Below, in pieces: positions 23,066 to 35,189 of a stretch of 64,000 bases of DNA. The first letter of the stretch is position 1. The number at the start of each line of letters is the position of its first letter. The notes under the pieces are model-generated. The model saw only the letters and a program-made list of their open reading frames with translations. It ran no database searches and was not told the origin of the DNA. Origin of the DNA: Spirometra erinaceieuropaei (Eukaryota; Platyhelminthes; Cestoda; Diphyllobothriidea; Diphyllobothriidae); NCBI GenBank assembly GCA_902702965.1, contig CACRXP010000021.1, forward strand, positions 2,345,641-2,409,640. Reading direction: 5' to 3'. The position numbers and the translations under genes were made by a program.

Positions 23066-23129
23066 AAAAGTCGTCTCCACAAACGACTTGAAAAAGAAGC
23101 AGCAGCCCACCGAGAATTTGGTAGAACAT
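23066..23129 (-). CDS. Signal-peptide first exon SP2
   Basis: 64-nt coding exon from ATG to donor T|GTACGT, phase 1. It encodes MFYQILGGLLLLFQVVCGDD plus Phe, a typical signal peptide with a Leu-rich core. Differences from SP1 and SP3 are substitutions only. It may be an alternative first exon of the same gene or the 5' end of a paralogue that lost its other exons. Confidence 0.7.
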
Positions 23130-23167
23130 GAGTCGAATAGACATTTGGTGCCAGCATTCTGGAACGA

Positions 23168-23177
23168 CTTTATATAT
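23168..23177 (-). promoter_or_regulatory. TATA box of SP2 promoter
   Basis: ATATATAAAG on the minus strand, 39 nt before the SP2 ATG, aligned with the boxes of SP1 and SP3. Confidence 0.65.
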
Positions 23178-24465
23178 CCCCTGGAGGGAGTGCTCTTTTC
23201 TTTAAAACAAACCAACTTTATTCCAAAGCGAACCTGATTCTAAACTGTCGGAAATGACTCAAGATATGTATTATAGTCAGTGAGTTTTAAAGCCATTGCA
23301 GCAAATGGCGCAACCGTTGCGCCAAGGCTAAAGTCGACTTTGATTTTAACTCGAGGATAAACAGTGCAAACATTGTTTATTGAATCTTGAGTAATCTATA
23401 CACCGTGAATAGGGTCTTTTCCCACGTTACAAAAGCCGCAAAAGTTGCTATCAAATCCCCCTGCGTCCTCTGCACAACAAATTACTCTGGCAAACAGCGT
23501 GAACTCACGCTTTCTGAAAATTGCTTATGTTTCTTATGCTCCATCTTTGTGAAAAACGCCCGGCACAAAGTTCAAACCTATCGCCAAAACATCACTTCAT
23601 TTCCTAAATTACCCAATATTTGTTAAATCTTATATCAGACAAGTTTCATTGACGCTGAACAATCATGTAAGCAGGTCGGTAGATATTGCCCACTACCAAT
23701 ACAAACGGATTTACGCGAAGTTCACCTGACTCAAAAAGAACCTCGTCAGCCAGGACAAGTGAATTGCTGCTCAGTCCACTTCTCTCCATACCACGAAGCA
23801 TAAGTTTATCTTTTACGGTTTCATCCCATTCGTATGGGAATAAGGGATGCAGTATTTTGCGAATACGGAGTGACTCAAATTAGTTCACTTGATAATTATA
23901 AGTCTTTAAATTTTCTACTGTCCGTGAAACACGTTGTATGAAGAGTGTTACACTTTTCCGAGACCTCAATACTATGAAATCATTATACGAGTCTCTTCTA
24001 TTCTGGGTAACTGACTGAGGAGTTATTTTTTGCAATCAATGACCTCATAACTTGCATAGAATTTTCGAACTGGAAATACAGTTGATGGAGTAACGGTAGA
24101 CTGATTTGTAATACTTGTGTCGCATAATAGCTTATTCATGGCGTAAAGCATGTCTTAATAGGCCATGAATATTCTCTACCCTGCAAAAGAGACCTATATA
24201 AAATAAGCACAAAATAAAAAACGCTAACTCAAAACAGCTGCTGCTATTCCTATTCCATCGCTTTTAATGTTTAAGAATTTACAAAAATATTTTGAATATA
24301 TACGGCAGTCATCTCTACAAAGGTACGTTAAATGAATGGCTGCTGTTTTGCTGAACAAAATCAGCCATCTGTGTGCACAGGATAGTGCCGGTGAGAGTAA
24401 AACTTGAAAAGGTCTTTGTCTAAGTCAACGTTATCTCGAGCGCTTCAAAGACAAGAAACACATAC

Positions 24466-24529
24466 CATTATTGTTTCCACAAACGAGTCGAGATAGGAGC
24501 AGTAGCGTACCGAGGATTTGGGAGAACAT
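24466..24529 (-). CDS. Signal-peptide first exon SP3
   Basis: 64-nt coding exon from ATG to donor AATG|GTATGT, phase 1. It encodes MFSQILGTLLLLSRLVCGNN plus Asn. Most distal of the three first exons; same length, phase and promoter spacing as the others. Confidence 0.7.
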
Positions 24530-24567
24530 GAGTCGAAAGGAAGTTTGGTGACAGCATCCTGGATTGA

Positions 24568-24577
24568 CCTTTATATC
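24568..24577 (-). promoter_or_regulatory. TATA box of SP3 promoter
   Basis: GATATAAAGG on the minus strand, 39 nt before the SP3 ATG. Confidence 0.65.
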
Positions 24578-25085
24578 ACCTAGATAAAGCACTCTTTTGT
24601 TCAAAACAAACCATTTTATTTTGAAGCAAATCAGACACTTAACTGTCAGAAAGGATTCAAAATCTGTAAACAGCTGGTGCGTTTTGTACCCATTGTAGAT
24701 AATGGCGCAAACGTTGGACCCCTGGCAAAGTCGAATTTCTTTTAATTTAAGAGAAGACAGTAAAAAATCGTATTCTGCAACTTAAGTCATCTATAGACCG
24801 TGAAAATTAACTTTTCCTACATAATAAAAACCAGAGATTTTGTTATAGAACACTTACTTGCCCTTTGTCCGGCGAATTGCTCCGTCAAACAGCGTGGATC
24901 CGGGTTTTTAACAAATTTGTTTTGATTCTTATGCTGCATCATGGTTAAAAACGCTTGGCACGTAGCGCAAACCTATTGCCAACGCTGCATTTTAGGTCCT
25001 TCGTCACCCAAAATTCGCCAAAGATTCAGTCAAAAAGGTTTCAGAGACAGTGGACAGCCATGTTGGCAATTTGGCTGATATTATC

Positions 25086-27289
25086 CCTAAAAACTACAGT
25101 TAGGCATACGTTGAAATGACAGCAGCGTTCATTTTTTGTTAACCTTAGTTAACGCTTGCGGCTTTTTAATTTCCTCAGATATTAATCGTCAACTTGGAGC
25201 AAATCAGTCTATGCAACACTTATAGGCTCAGATTAAATTTCGATACGGATATTTGGGCCAAAGTGCATCAGCAATCTCAGAATAACCGCGTAACATTCAT
25301 AAACTGCCAACCAACCGTCAGTAGCGTAAACTGGAATAACACAATGATTCAAATGTTTATATGAAAATGCAATCCAAGCCTATAAGTCTGAAATAGACGG
25401 AAGTGTCTACCACAAAGAATACAGAGAACCCCTCGTACATGTGCATTGCAACGGCAGAATATCGGCGAAACAGGCGAGTCTAGACATTAAGCGACTACCA
25501 GTTCTGTCAAGTATAGTACGTCATGCCATCTCAATACTTAACTATATAGACTCTAGTGGCCTTCCAGTAAGCGGGGCGGTACATCTAGCAAACTAGATTT
25601 ACAAAATCACACTGCAATTTATTAGAAGAAGTGATGTTAGTGTCGTAATCTGGGGCTGAAGACACATGTGTGCGTGAGAATGTAAATTAACTTTTCCATA
25701 GCATGAATAACCGGCCTGTGTAATACTATTATGGACGCTCAGACTACTGTACGGTTATACCATGAATGACAAAACGCATGAAATTCATAGCTAAGACTGG
25801 GGGCAGTACTGTGTCCTAAAGTGGGCTGCAAAAGTGTTGTTTATTCGATTATAGAGGGAATTTTTCCACATATGTTTAGTGAATTAAAACAGGACACCTT
25901 GAAGCAAAGTTGAAAGTATATTCATATCCACACAGCTTCCAGTACTGTTGAGCATCACAGGTTAAAATGCAAGGAAGCGCTAACAAAGCTAGAAAAGCTC
26001 ATATTTAATCGTTTCTCTAACTGAACTCTCGAAATGTTTATCCGTGAAATTCAGATGCAGTCTGATATGTAAAACCTCTTTGTTTTAAAGGAGGGCGGAT
26101 AAACGCGCATTGTCGGTTACCGCCCATATAGGAAATATCGAGTATTTCTAGAGGCCAGTCAAGCTGATAATTCATGCATGGATCGGGTGCATCGATCTGC
26201 AGGTCACGTACACAAATCCTACAAAAATGGAAAAGGTGTTAGCCATTCAAAACCTGTTGTCAGCCCGCAGAATCGACCCATTCTCAGTACTGACGAAGCA
26301 ATATAGAAGTTTCGGGCATGTTTAAGTTTCAGCTATTTTTTACGCTTTATACACGTCTGACAACGGCCTGGGAGGCCAGCATCGAAAATATACGAAATCA
26401 AGTTTCTTAATTTACCAAATGACTCATTTTCATTCGGTGTTTATATGTATATCCAAATGACTCATTTTTTGAAGTTTACAAATACATACATATACATGCA
26501 TATATAAGCACAACCTGCGACATGTCATTGATTTCACCGATACGCCGTGTTAGAAAAACATCATTGCAGTTTGTATCGATCGTATATTTTAAACGTATAC
26601 AAAAAGTGACAGATACAAGTTTAGGATGTGTGAGGCGTTAAGATATATTTCCAATATTAGCTGGTCAGACCTGAGAGTGAATAAAAATACGACAGGGCTT
26701 ATAAGTAAGCACAGTAAACTACAGTAGTCAACAAGCAAGGAATATTACGAACAATAATATTATGTATTAGTATAGGCATTTCAAACAATTCGTAAGAAGC
26801 GCTTACAAATATTTCTGGCTACCATCAACATATGGCAATGAAGAGGTATTTATTCGTAAGAAACCGAAAAAGGAATGTTTTCCTTTGCTCAAGGGTATAT
26901 TGATCGATGTCGTTTATTTTGGAAGAGCATTTATTATTGTTGCGGAGTCTTGGTTGTAGTCGCGTATTCCAATTGGGACAAAATGATATCATACGAACAT
27001 ATCCTCCTTCGAGAGCACACTGTGTAATTGCGTTTTCTAAAATTGCAGACGCCTGATAACTTGGATGGCCAGTAAGTTCAGAAACGGCTGATCTGTTAGT
27101 CATTAACTATCATCACGAAAAAGATGGATTTCGTCGATATCGATTCCATTGGTATTCACACAAAGCCAACTAGACACACTAATATTACGCGATAATGATC
27201 GTGTTTATTGTTCAAAGGAGGAATAAATCCCGTTTTGCTAAGAGCAATAATTAACTGTTTAGATCGCTGCCGGCGAAAACAACTGCAGT
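25086..27289. other. Unassigned sequence
   Basis: No gene recognised. A minus-strand open frame of 92 codons at 26825-27103 has an ordinary amino-acid mix but no motif I can name and no paralogue in the window. Confidence 0.4.
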
Positions 27290-27720
27290 CAACAGTGAAT
27301 GTTTGCAGAAGCGAAGAAATGAGTCCCAGGAAGTAGTCGTGAAGAAGGAGATACGATCGCTGGGATAGGAGCCTTATTCGTCTGACCTTTCGGATTTCTG
27401 CTTGAACGCATCATCAGAGACGAAGGCAGATACGGGTGGTTCATGCACAAGGGGCTACAGTAGTTATAGGCTGCAGTCATCGTCCTACCGCATATCCATG
27501 AATATTCACGGCTCTTGGATTTTTGCACTTGGTGTGGTAATTGTTTGTTGACCGACATTCGCGCCTAGGCCGTTGCTAGTATCCGTTGGCGTCGGCCTTT
27601 AGAAAAGCTTGTCGCTGTCCGATAGATAACCTGAAATGCTTCCTTAACAACGACTCGGTGATCCGTATCGATTAAATGAGCTAGAATAGAACTCGAAACT
27701 GATCGGGTCTCACGTCTGTC
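27290..27720 (-). pseudogene. PLE endonuclease C-terminus and tail
   Basis: On the minus strand, 27720 to about 27590 reads SSILAHLIDTDHRVVVKEAF and VIYRTATSFSKG, then RQRILATA: the C-terminal half of a PLE GIY-YIG domain. It is followed by a tail with a hammerhead (27377-27424) and the SMMDSSENPKRQ-type frame seen in other PLE tails. The two parts may come from different PLE families, because the endonuclease matches the 28.4-kb family while the tail matches the 37.6-kb family. Confidence 0.6.
27377..27424 (-). ncRNA. PLE small hammerhead ribozyme, copy 3 (intact core)
   Basis: Minus strand: stem I TTCGTCT, core CTGATGA, stem II, GAAAG-GTC, stem I partner AGACGAA. Stem I is a perfect 7-bp pairing that differs from the other copies on both strands. 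The stem III palindrome is broken here (AAGGTC instead of AACGTC). Confidence 0.75.
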
Positions 27721-28389
27721 TAGCCAGACGGGGATATGTTCACGCTCCCTCTTTACCTGTTACAGACCTTCCTCGGACTGTGGCTTCTGTTTCTGTAACT
27801 AGTCCTCGCAACGTTCACGACTATCCCTTGATTTTTCACCTAGGTATGCCTTCCTTTAGAATAACCCATCATACAGTGTACATTTTAAGAGAAGTCATCG
27901 CCTTAATCTTAGTACTGATGTAACAAACGATTAGCCTGCCTCATACTTTCAAATCTGCTTTCTCAGATAATCCAAAAACCTGCCAGCGCCGATTTAGTGA
28001 ACCAGCCTAAGCTTACTTTATCCATCCGTATTTTCACATCTTGTGATCTCTTGGCAGATATGTCGACTTTCCAAGTCTTTCGGGTAAACCGATATCCTCC
28101 GCGACCTTTTTTAAAGATTTCGCAGCTATATTGTTTGCCTATGTTTTCAACCGCCACTCTCAACAGGATTCCAGTCCGGCCAATGAGAAGTCCTCAGCCC
28201 TACTGTCGGTCACACCTAAGGTCTTTCGCATCTCGACGTCCCTATTCGCATTATAACGACACTTCACTATCAATTGCAGTTCAGTTGTTCGTTGAACTCT
28301 ACCTTGAGGATGAAGCCACGTTAGTCCTACTTATCTCTCCATTACGTCTTTTCTGGAATACTTTGTAGGCAGTGGGAGCTCTCTGAACT

Positions 28390-28860
28390 ATCACCGAGAA
28401 GCCGTTTTACGGACCTTTCCGGCAGCAAGAGTTCAAGTATTGTTCTCGTCCTACGCGGGGAGGGGAAGGATAGGCTACCAGCTCAGACCACCTCCATGTG
28501 CATTTGCTCATTTACTTGCTCCTGTGGAGCAGGCTACCTTGATTGTACGAGTCAGCGCCTATCCACAAGAATACGATAACAGCTGCCGGCATGGCCAAGG
28601 AAAGGTGAAGTTGAGAGTATGCCCAGCTGCATCCTCGCACACATGGTTGACGCTGGGCATCGTGTTGGTCCCAACGAAGCCTAGTGTGATTAACAAGGTC
28701 CCGCCTAATTTTTCTAAGCGACAAGGTCAGCGCCTGCTAGCAGCAACAGCAGAGGCGACAGCCATCAGGCGACATAAGTAGGTCCTGTGCGCGCAGGTGA
28801 ACCTCTCGCACGCTCCGTGTCTGCCTTGGGCAGGGACCGATTACCTGTACGCACGTTTCT
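28390..28860 (+). pseudogene. PLE GIY-YIG endonuclease, second family
   Basis: Plus-strand frames joined by frameshifts read FTCSCGAGYLDCTSQRLSTR (GIY-YIG region with degraded second motif), ILAHMVDAGHRVGPNEA, VPPNFSKRQGQRLLAATAEA and VLCAQVNLSHA. This is the usual PLE endonuclease order, ending in the Cys/His-containing C-terminus. At least one in-frame stop and one frameshift are visible. No RT is recognised upstream. Confidence 0.65.
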
Positions 28861-31800
28861 GTACCCGCCCCCTCTCCTTCCCCCTTGTGAAACGGCGTTA
28901 ACTACCCCCCAGTGTCATTTACTGCCTTGTCCCCCCTCCCCCCCCTATTCACATACCCCGTTTGCATGAAAAGGCGAACTGTAATCGATTGCTCCACTTG
29001 CCACACGTTTCAATTCGTACCTCGTTCCTGATGGGAATTTGTCGAAAGCAAGCGAAAGCTCGCCAAATGCTCCTGTGAATTCTTATTTGGATGTTTTTTC
29101 CTACCGTTTTACCCGGAGCCCACGCCTTGTTTGAAGACGTGAAACAGGAAATTGGTGAGACTTTTTGTATCAGGCAAAGACTGAGACAGGATAAATAGTT
29201 GACTAAAAAACCCTCTCTTGTTTATGTAAGACAGTTAACCATTTATGTCGAACAATAGGCTGTTGAGAGAGACCTTGACATCAATGTTTTATGTTATTTA
29301 AATCCACGCCAGGTTTCCCACATATAGTGATCCCCGGACAATGAAATTTAGAACAATTATTGGAAATATAGATCAATTAATATTCCGCCAACTTAATGCA
29401 CTCGACTTAAAAATGTTGTAATATCCGGTTACAAATCTGTCCTCCTATTGCACAAGTAAATAAGCAGAAATATTATGCTATTTAAGATTTTAAACTGTCA
29501 CATATTTGCAGTTCATGCGCTCTGTTAGATGAATTTAATGATACGATCTTCTTTTTGAGAAGGCACATAAGTCTCATCGAACACCAAACAGCAAAATGCG
29601 CATCGACTTGGACTTATATTAAGTCCGCATACAGGTCTGTAGAATGCTGAAGTTCCGGCAAGATGTCACTAATCACGAAAGACACCGGTGTCTATGACTT
29701 CGTTAATTAATCGTGTGAATGTCCGACACCCAAGGAGAATGTATAATTTGAACGTTTTAAGACGTTGGTTAATATTCTCTATCAGTGCAACCGCAGTCTT
29801 TTTAAACAGCGTACGATTTCAAATGAAATATCGACATCAAAACATAGTAAAAACGTATTTTTAAATATTTGCAGAGTAAAACTTCCGTGGGTACTCCGGA
29901 TTTGGCATATATATGCAGTCAGTCGAAGCCAGCAGTTTCAAAATGACGGTTTTTCACTTAAGAGTCTGTGTTAGAACTCCCTCAAAAGTTTATATTAGCA
30001 TGCGGATTTATTCTTATCAGTGAAAGGCGGCAATGGAATTATCACCAGAAACATTGGCCAATGCTGGACTTTAACTCAGTTCTTAAAAGTACGAATAAAT
30101 CTATAAGAATGGGCAAACCGCTATTATAATGCACAGCAATCGCCAAAAAGAAAACTTTATTCTTCTGCATTTTCGAGTTCCCACTTAAACCCCTATCAGA
30201 GCAAAGGCGCTACGCAACCGGATACCAATGACAACGAACAATCCCACGTTCATAATTTGGCTCGTAAGGTGGTGCAATTAATGCCTGTTAGCCCATGGTC
30301 GAAGTCTAGATAGTTGCAGTTGCTCACTTCTGACGTGATAATCTCTCAAATCTTTGCTTCAGCATCACCGCTTTAAAGGCTGGGATTCCAACACTCCATC
30401 TACAACGGATCAATAATATCGTCTTGGCAGCCTTAACGTAGAATATGGAGAGGGTATACGCTGCACCTGTGCATATATTTTATGCCGTTGAACCAGAATC
30501 ATGCCGCACTCAAGACACTCGGTCATCTCGTCCAGGAAGAACTGCGACCTCTTGGAACTGAAAGTTGTTCTAATTGTCGTCATATGTGCTCTAACATGAG
30601 AGTCGCGTAACGTCTTCCAAATGCTGTTGCATACAAGACTATGCAGGCAGAGAGTGCTCTATCAGTTTATTCGACGCAAGCAACTTGCCCGAAAACGTAT
30701 CAAATTCGGCAAACACATCAAATCCTTCCTTACGTTCAGTGGGTCAACCAGCGCGTTATCTGACATCCGATTGTAGCCTTTGCTTTGTGTGAAACTTCAA
30801 TTCCAAGTTTTGAAAGAAGGCAACTGGTAACTTTTAAGTCAGTTAAAACACGCGGGCTACAAGTCCATATTTACCATCAGTGCCGCGTGGTCTTTCGCTC
30901 CGTATGCAAATGTATCTAGTTTCAAAACCTCGCTCTAAATATCTGATATCTAATATGCAAACGCGCTTGCATCAGCGGAGGGTACTATTAGGGCGAAAAT
31001 CAGCATCTACTTTTGTTGCGCGAAGAAAACCAAGAAGCAAACAATTCATCCTTGAGATAGCGGGGGGTTTTCAGTGTCGAGGACATACTAACTGCGCTGA
31101 ATTCAAACAGTCCTCAGGGCATCATCACTTTTACGTCCTATGTGAAAATGGTTTAAGAAACACGCTGACATGCAACGTTGTGCGACGTCTTGGCCACGGG
31201 GAACTCAAGTGCAATGTCGCCGAGATTTCGACGTGTCTCGAAAGCTGAAACTGTTTTGGTGCGTTTTTGCTACCTTAAAAATGACCAACAGTGGAGGGGG
31301 TTCTTCACCTCAACACACCTATCACTCCCTTTGCTACTAATTACGGACAGATAAGGTGCCGGTTTCGATATTTGCATCTCCTGATGGTTGATTGGGTGCG
31401 ACATCAAGTTCATGGGCCTCCAGGTTGATTTGATCTCGCAGTCCTTTGGTGGGTTACAATTCAGTTTCTGAAACGCTGACTAGAGCTTACCTATCCGTTT
31501 ATGTTAAAACATTTCCGTAATAGCAGTATTATTGTTCACAGTTGTGGTTCCTCCAACTTATGACAGGGTTCTACGCCGTAGTTGAAATACGGTTCAAAAC
31601 AAAAAATAAAACAATAAGGCCTATTTTTATACAGACCATCAAAAAAGTTAACAGACATTTTGGAGATCTCGTAGTATCTACAGAGCATGAAGTGTCCGCA
31701 TGAACCGCGGTCCTTAACAAATCAGATCTGGTCATAGCAAACGCAAAAAATAGCTGCCGTGTTTTACACGTCATAACTTGAATCACTTGTGGGGATCGCG

Positions 31801-33180
31801 CAAGGTTAGGGATTGACTCCTGTGCCGGTCTGCGTAGTTGTTCAAAAGCTAACATTCTGAGGTGGCTGCAATGTCACGCGACACTGCTGCAAGATATTTA
31901 CTATTGCAACACTAACTGAGTTTTATTTTCCAATCGGAAACAAGTTTCAGTATTTCAGTGAACACTTCATAAGATGGCACATCACTGTACCTAATTTGCA
32001 AGAGCAGCGTTAGTCTGCATTGCAAAGTTGAACAAAGCAGCAAGGTCATGAAAATCCAGGTACGTTTGAGTGTCTGGAAAATTTTGGCACAATGTTTGTG
32101 ATGGGGATCAAACGGAATGAAAGAAGACTGCTGGAGTAGCACATGACTGAGCGGTTATTTGTTGCCCAAGTAGCTAAGAGGGAATGCTTTTATTACTTTC
32201 AGAGACTTTTATTTTATCTGACAGCAAAATGTGGTCTGAAGGCCACACGCCCATCGGATAGCAGGCAGGGAGGGGGGTGACATTTCAATAATTGCCAACG
32301 CACAATATACTGGCAACAAACTGGTGGAAATCTACCGGTTGCTTAGCAGGCTCTGTTCATGATCAAAACAGCGTGAGTAAAAAAATTCAGTTTCAGCTTA
32401 TGAAACTCTGCGTATATTACGCATTTCTTAAAGGCACGGGGAATGGGTTATCGGCACGGAGGAAGATTTGAAGAAATATTGTTACGGAAATGACGCTCGG
32501 GTTTTCGTACTGAGCAGAAAAGCGTTTAGCGGATGTAGAGAAAGCAATCTAATAATGCATATGGTCGGTGGGCATATTTTAAACTAAGTGTTAACACCCC
32601 CGAAATGACTGAGCCATCCGGTGACTTCTGCTCCACTTCACCCCTTCATCGACGGCATGCTTGCTAACGGCATTTTTTCGTTCGACTTTGCAACTGTCGA
32701 TGCCATGCTGCCGTCTTGTCTGATCAGTCAGTTTCTACACTGACATGCTCTGTCGCTAGTCGCTCTGGTTGGAGGCTTTGAATTTCACAAACCGACAATT
32801 CGACGCAAGTACCAGTCGCGGGTGTTTTACCTGATTAATTTTCCCTCTGTGGGAGAGCAACAGTCCGTCTTCTCAGAATGGAGTGTCGCACGGAGTCAGC
32901 CCGGCTACGCCCTTTCACTCTTTTGCTAGGCCATATCGCTGTCTCTGTCCCTCGTTCACAGACTGCCAGCTAAAATGCTGATGTAACCTGTCCTACTGCT
33001 TTTAAGCCTGGCTACTTGGAGCTGAAACCCCCATGAGTCTAGACATCATCGACGAGTGTTTCCCGTTGACAGCATGTGCGTGGATCTGCTGGACAGGTGT
33101 CCAACACCAGAGCTTTAGTGACGCTTTCGCCCCCCCCCCCCTAGAAGGCTGCGCTGCTCGGGCCATTCTCCCTGCGACAT
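28861..33180. other. Mostly unassigned sequence
   Basis: No gene recognised except a short coding-like stretch at 30640-30740, listed separately. The plus-strand frame at 30880-31248 (122 codons) has no recognisable motif; its C-terminal half is antisense to nothing known here. Confidence 0.4.
30637..30740 (-). pseudogene. Unknown coding-like fragment, copy 1
   Basis: On the minus strand this reads ERKEGFDVFAEFDTFSGKLL followed by ASNKLIEHSLPA and a stop. A second copy at 56845-56945 reads QERLDVFVEFGTFSDKLASS and ILEGHALPAW in the same register. Upstream, both copies share KLGIxVSH in another frame. Similar protein with diverged DNA suggests an old transposon-encoded protein or a decayed gene. 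Family not recognised. Confidence 0.4.
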
Positions 33181-34204
33181 CCAGTCGACAATGACGCAAA
33201 TGAGCGTGGAACAAAAGCTCACGATAAGAAGTTCACTGAAGGAGACGAGAGTGTGTGTGTGGGGTGTAGGGGTGTCAGCGGTGGGTTCACGTGATGGTCG
33301 TGGTGGTCGCTCACTTGCTTGCAGGTGAGACTGCGCCTATCGTCCACTTGCTGGCACCTAACTCTCACCTGTGGCTCCACGTAGCTGGGCTCTGCTCAGC
33401 GGCCACACCTCAGCAACCGCCTCGATCGGTGGGCTTGACTAGGTGGGGATATGCGTGTGTGCACCTGCAAACACGGTACTGTGGTTCCCGCTGGCCGGAT
33501 GGATCTCCGCGTGTGCATCGTGAAGACGAGGCTCTGCCTGAACCACCAGGTAAGTGAACGCTTAGGTAAGTGAACAGTGCTCTGTTTCCTTACTCGCCTG
33601 TTTGAGTCCCATGCTATATGATGCTCTTGTTGCCTGCTCTGCATCTGTTTGTCTGTGCCTCTCTCTGCTAATAGAAAGGTGTTACCGTGTTTGACTTCGA
33701 ATGATGCCCTGCTACTTCTGTCCCTGACTGATGACTATGTCTGCTTGTCCATCCTAGCTGTAAGTCTCATAGCGTTCTTTTGTGTATCTTCTCTCCTACC
33801 TAATTCCCCACTCCTCCCCTAAATGAGCACGGAACAAAAGCGCACGAGATAAAGCCCACTGAAGGCGACGAGTGTGTGGGTGTGTGTTTGTGATTGTGTG
33901 TGTGTGTGTGCCCTCTAAACGGGCCACGTGTTAGATGCGCTGGACCAACACGGGGGCCACATCGGACTCTGGCAGGCGTTATCTGTGCGCAATAACAAAT
34001 GCCAACATTTGCGGGGTGCGCTGGCGGACCCCGTTGTCGGCAATCGTCGCACAACTGGACCACTGCCTCCACCCCATTGTTTTGTGGTCAAAATCCTGGT
34101 CATTGGTGTGTGGACCAGGGGTGCGGAGTGGAGCGCCAAGGCGAAGATCCGTCCGAGCCATCCACCTGCGGCCTCCCCCGTCTCCGGTCTTCTTGACTCT
34201 GTCT

Positions 34205-34310
34205 TGACACCGGGCCCAGGCGGGGGAGGAGGAGAGAGTGTAGGTAGATGCTACGCAAGTCTACTGGCACTATAAACCCCTGCGTAAGTCACCGTCCCTG
34301 CTCCCACAAT
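34205..34310 (+). repeat. TTGACACCGGG repeat module in LINE 5' region
   Basis: Same module as at 19.79 and 20.45 kb (TTGACACCGGGCCCAGGCGG then GGAGGAGAGAG and a downstream ACTGGCACTATAAA). GC-rich and better preserved here. Confidence 0.6.
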
Positions 34311-34360
34311 GCAGTCTGTGGGGCACACGGTGGTCATCGTCGAAATCGACGGACGAACTG

Positions 34361-34362
<2 letters not shown>

Positions 34363-34415
<53 letters not shown>
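34363..34415. repeat. (GT)n microsatellite
   Basis: Uninterrupted GT repeat of about 26 units in the second LINE 5' UTR copy; a shorter GT-rich stretch is at 33888-33912 and another near 33250. Confidence 0.95.
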
Positions 34416-34418
<3 letters not shown>

Positions 34419-35189
34419 ACGTGAGTGCGTGCGTGCGCGGGGTGTCTAGCGGTGGGTTCACTTGACGGCTGAAGTAGGTCGCTCGCTTACTTGCAGATGC
34501 TGACTACGCCTAGCGGCCATTTTCTGGCACCCAATTCTCACATGCTACTCTTCGAATCTAGGCTCTTCCTAGCGGCCACACCCCGGTAACCACCGGCTAA
34601 AGCAGGTGAGGGTATCCGTGTGTGCACCCGCGCGCAAGGTACTGTGGACTCCGCTAGCTGGATGGATCTTCCCGTTGCAAAGAGGCCACAACTGGACCAC
34701 CCCAGGAGGCCACAAGGTAAGTGAGCCCTCAGGTACGTGAAAGTTGTTCCGTTTCCGTACTTTGCCTGCTACTGCTACATGTTGTACGCTGCTCTTGTTG
34801 CCTGCTCCAGGGTAGCTTGCATGGTTGTACTTGTCCGTTTTAATAAGTAGTTGTCATTGTGCTGGACTTCGGGCACTGACTTGCCTACAGCTGTCTCTGT
34901 CTGCTGTCAGCTTGTCCATACATCGTTCTGTTGGTTATATCTTCTCTCCCATCCCCTCTCCTTAATTCAAAGTCCTTGGCTAACCCTGGTCGTTCTGTCG
35001 CTAACGCAAAGCCGTGACCTATATTGGAGTTGGGCAGTTCTATTTGGGGGGTGCGCTGCCAGCCGCGCAAGGGGAATGGAATAAAAAATGGTTCCCTTAA
35101 AAATTGCTGGGAACCACGCTGTGTGTAGGCTGACTGTTGATGCAGACAAAAACCACACGGTCAAATCAACCCAAACCGAAACAACATTC

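Larger units (their letters stand above)
20576..25085 (-). repeat. Tandem array carrying three signal-peptide exons
   Basis: About 1.4-kb units: one at 20576-21900, a partial at 22900-23690 and one at 23760-25085. Shared landmarks include TAGCTTATTCAT.GCGTA, CCATCGCTTTTAATG, TCGTTTGTGGA on the minus strand, and the CTCC/CCATCTTTGTG..AAACGCC.GGCA block. Each unit carries a promoter and a 64-nt first exon on the minus strand. A MITE separates units 1 and 2. Confidence 0.85.
33198..35189 (+). mobile_element. LINE 5' UTR, two tandem monomer-like copies
   Basis: GAGCGTGGAACAAAAGC and its variant start at about 33202 and 33825. After a GT-rich stretch both copies continue through AGCGGTGGGTTCAC (33278 and 34450), GCGGCCACACC, GTGTGTGCACC and GGTAAGTGA to CTTGTTGCCTGCTC. 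The second copy contains an extra 400-bp insert with the TTGACACCGGGCCCAGGCGG repeat. The region leads directly into the LINE ORF. Either duplicated promoter monomers or two nested 5' ends. Confidence 0.65.
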
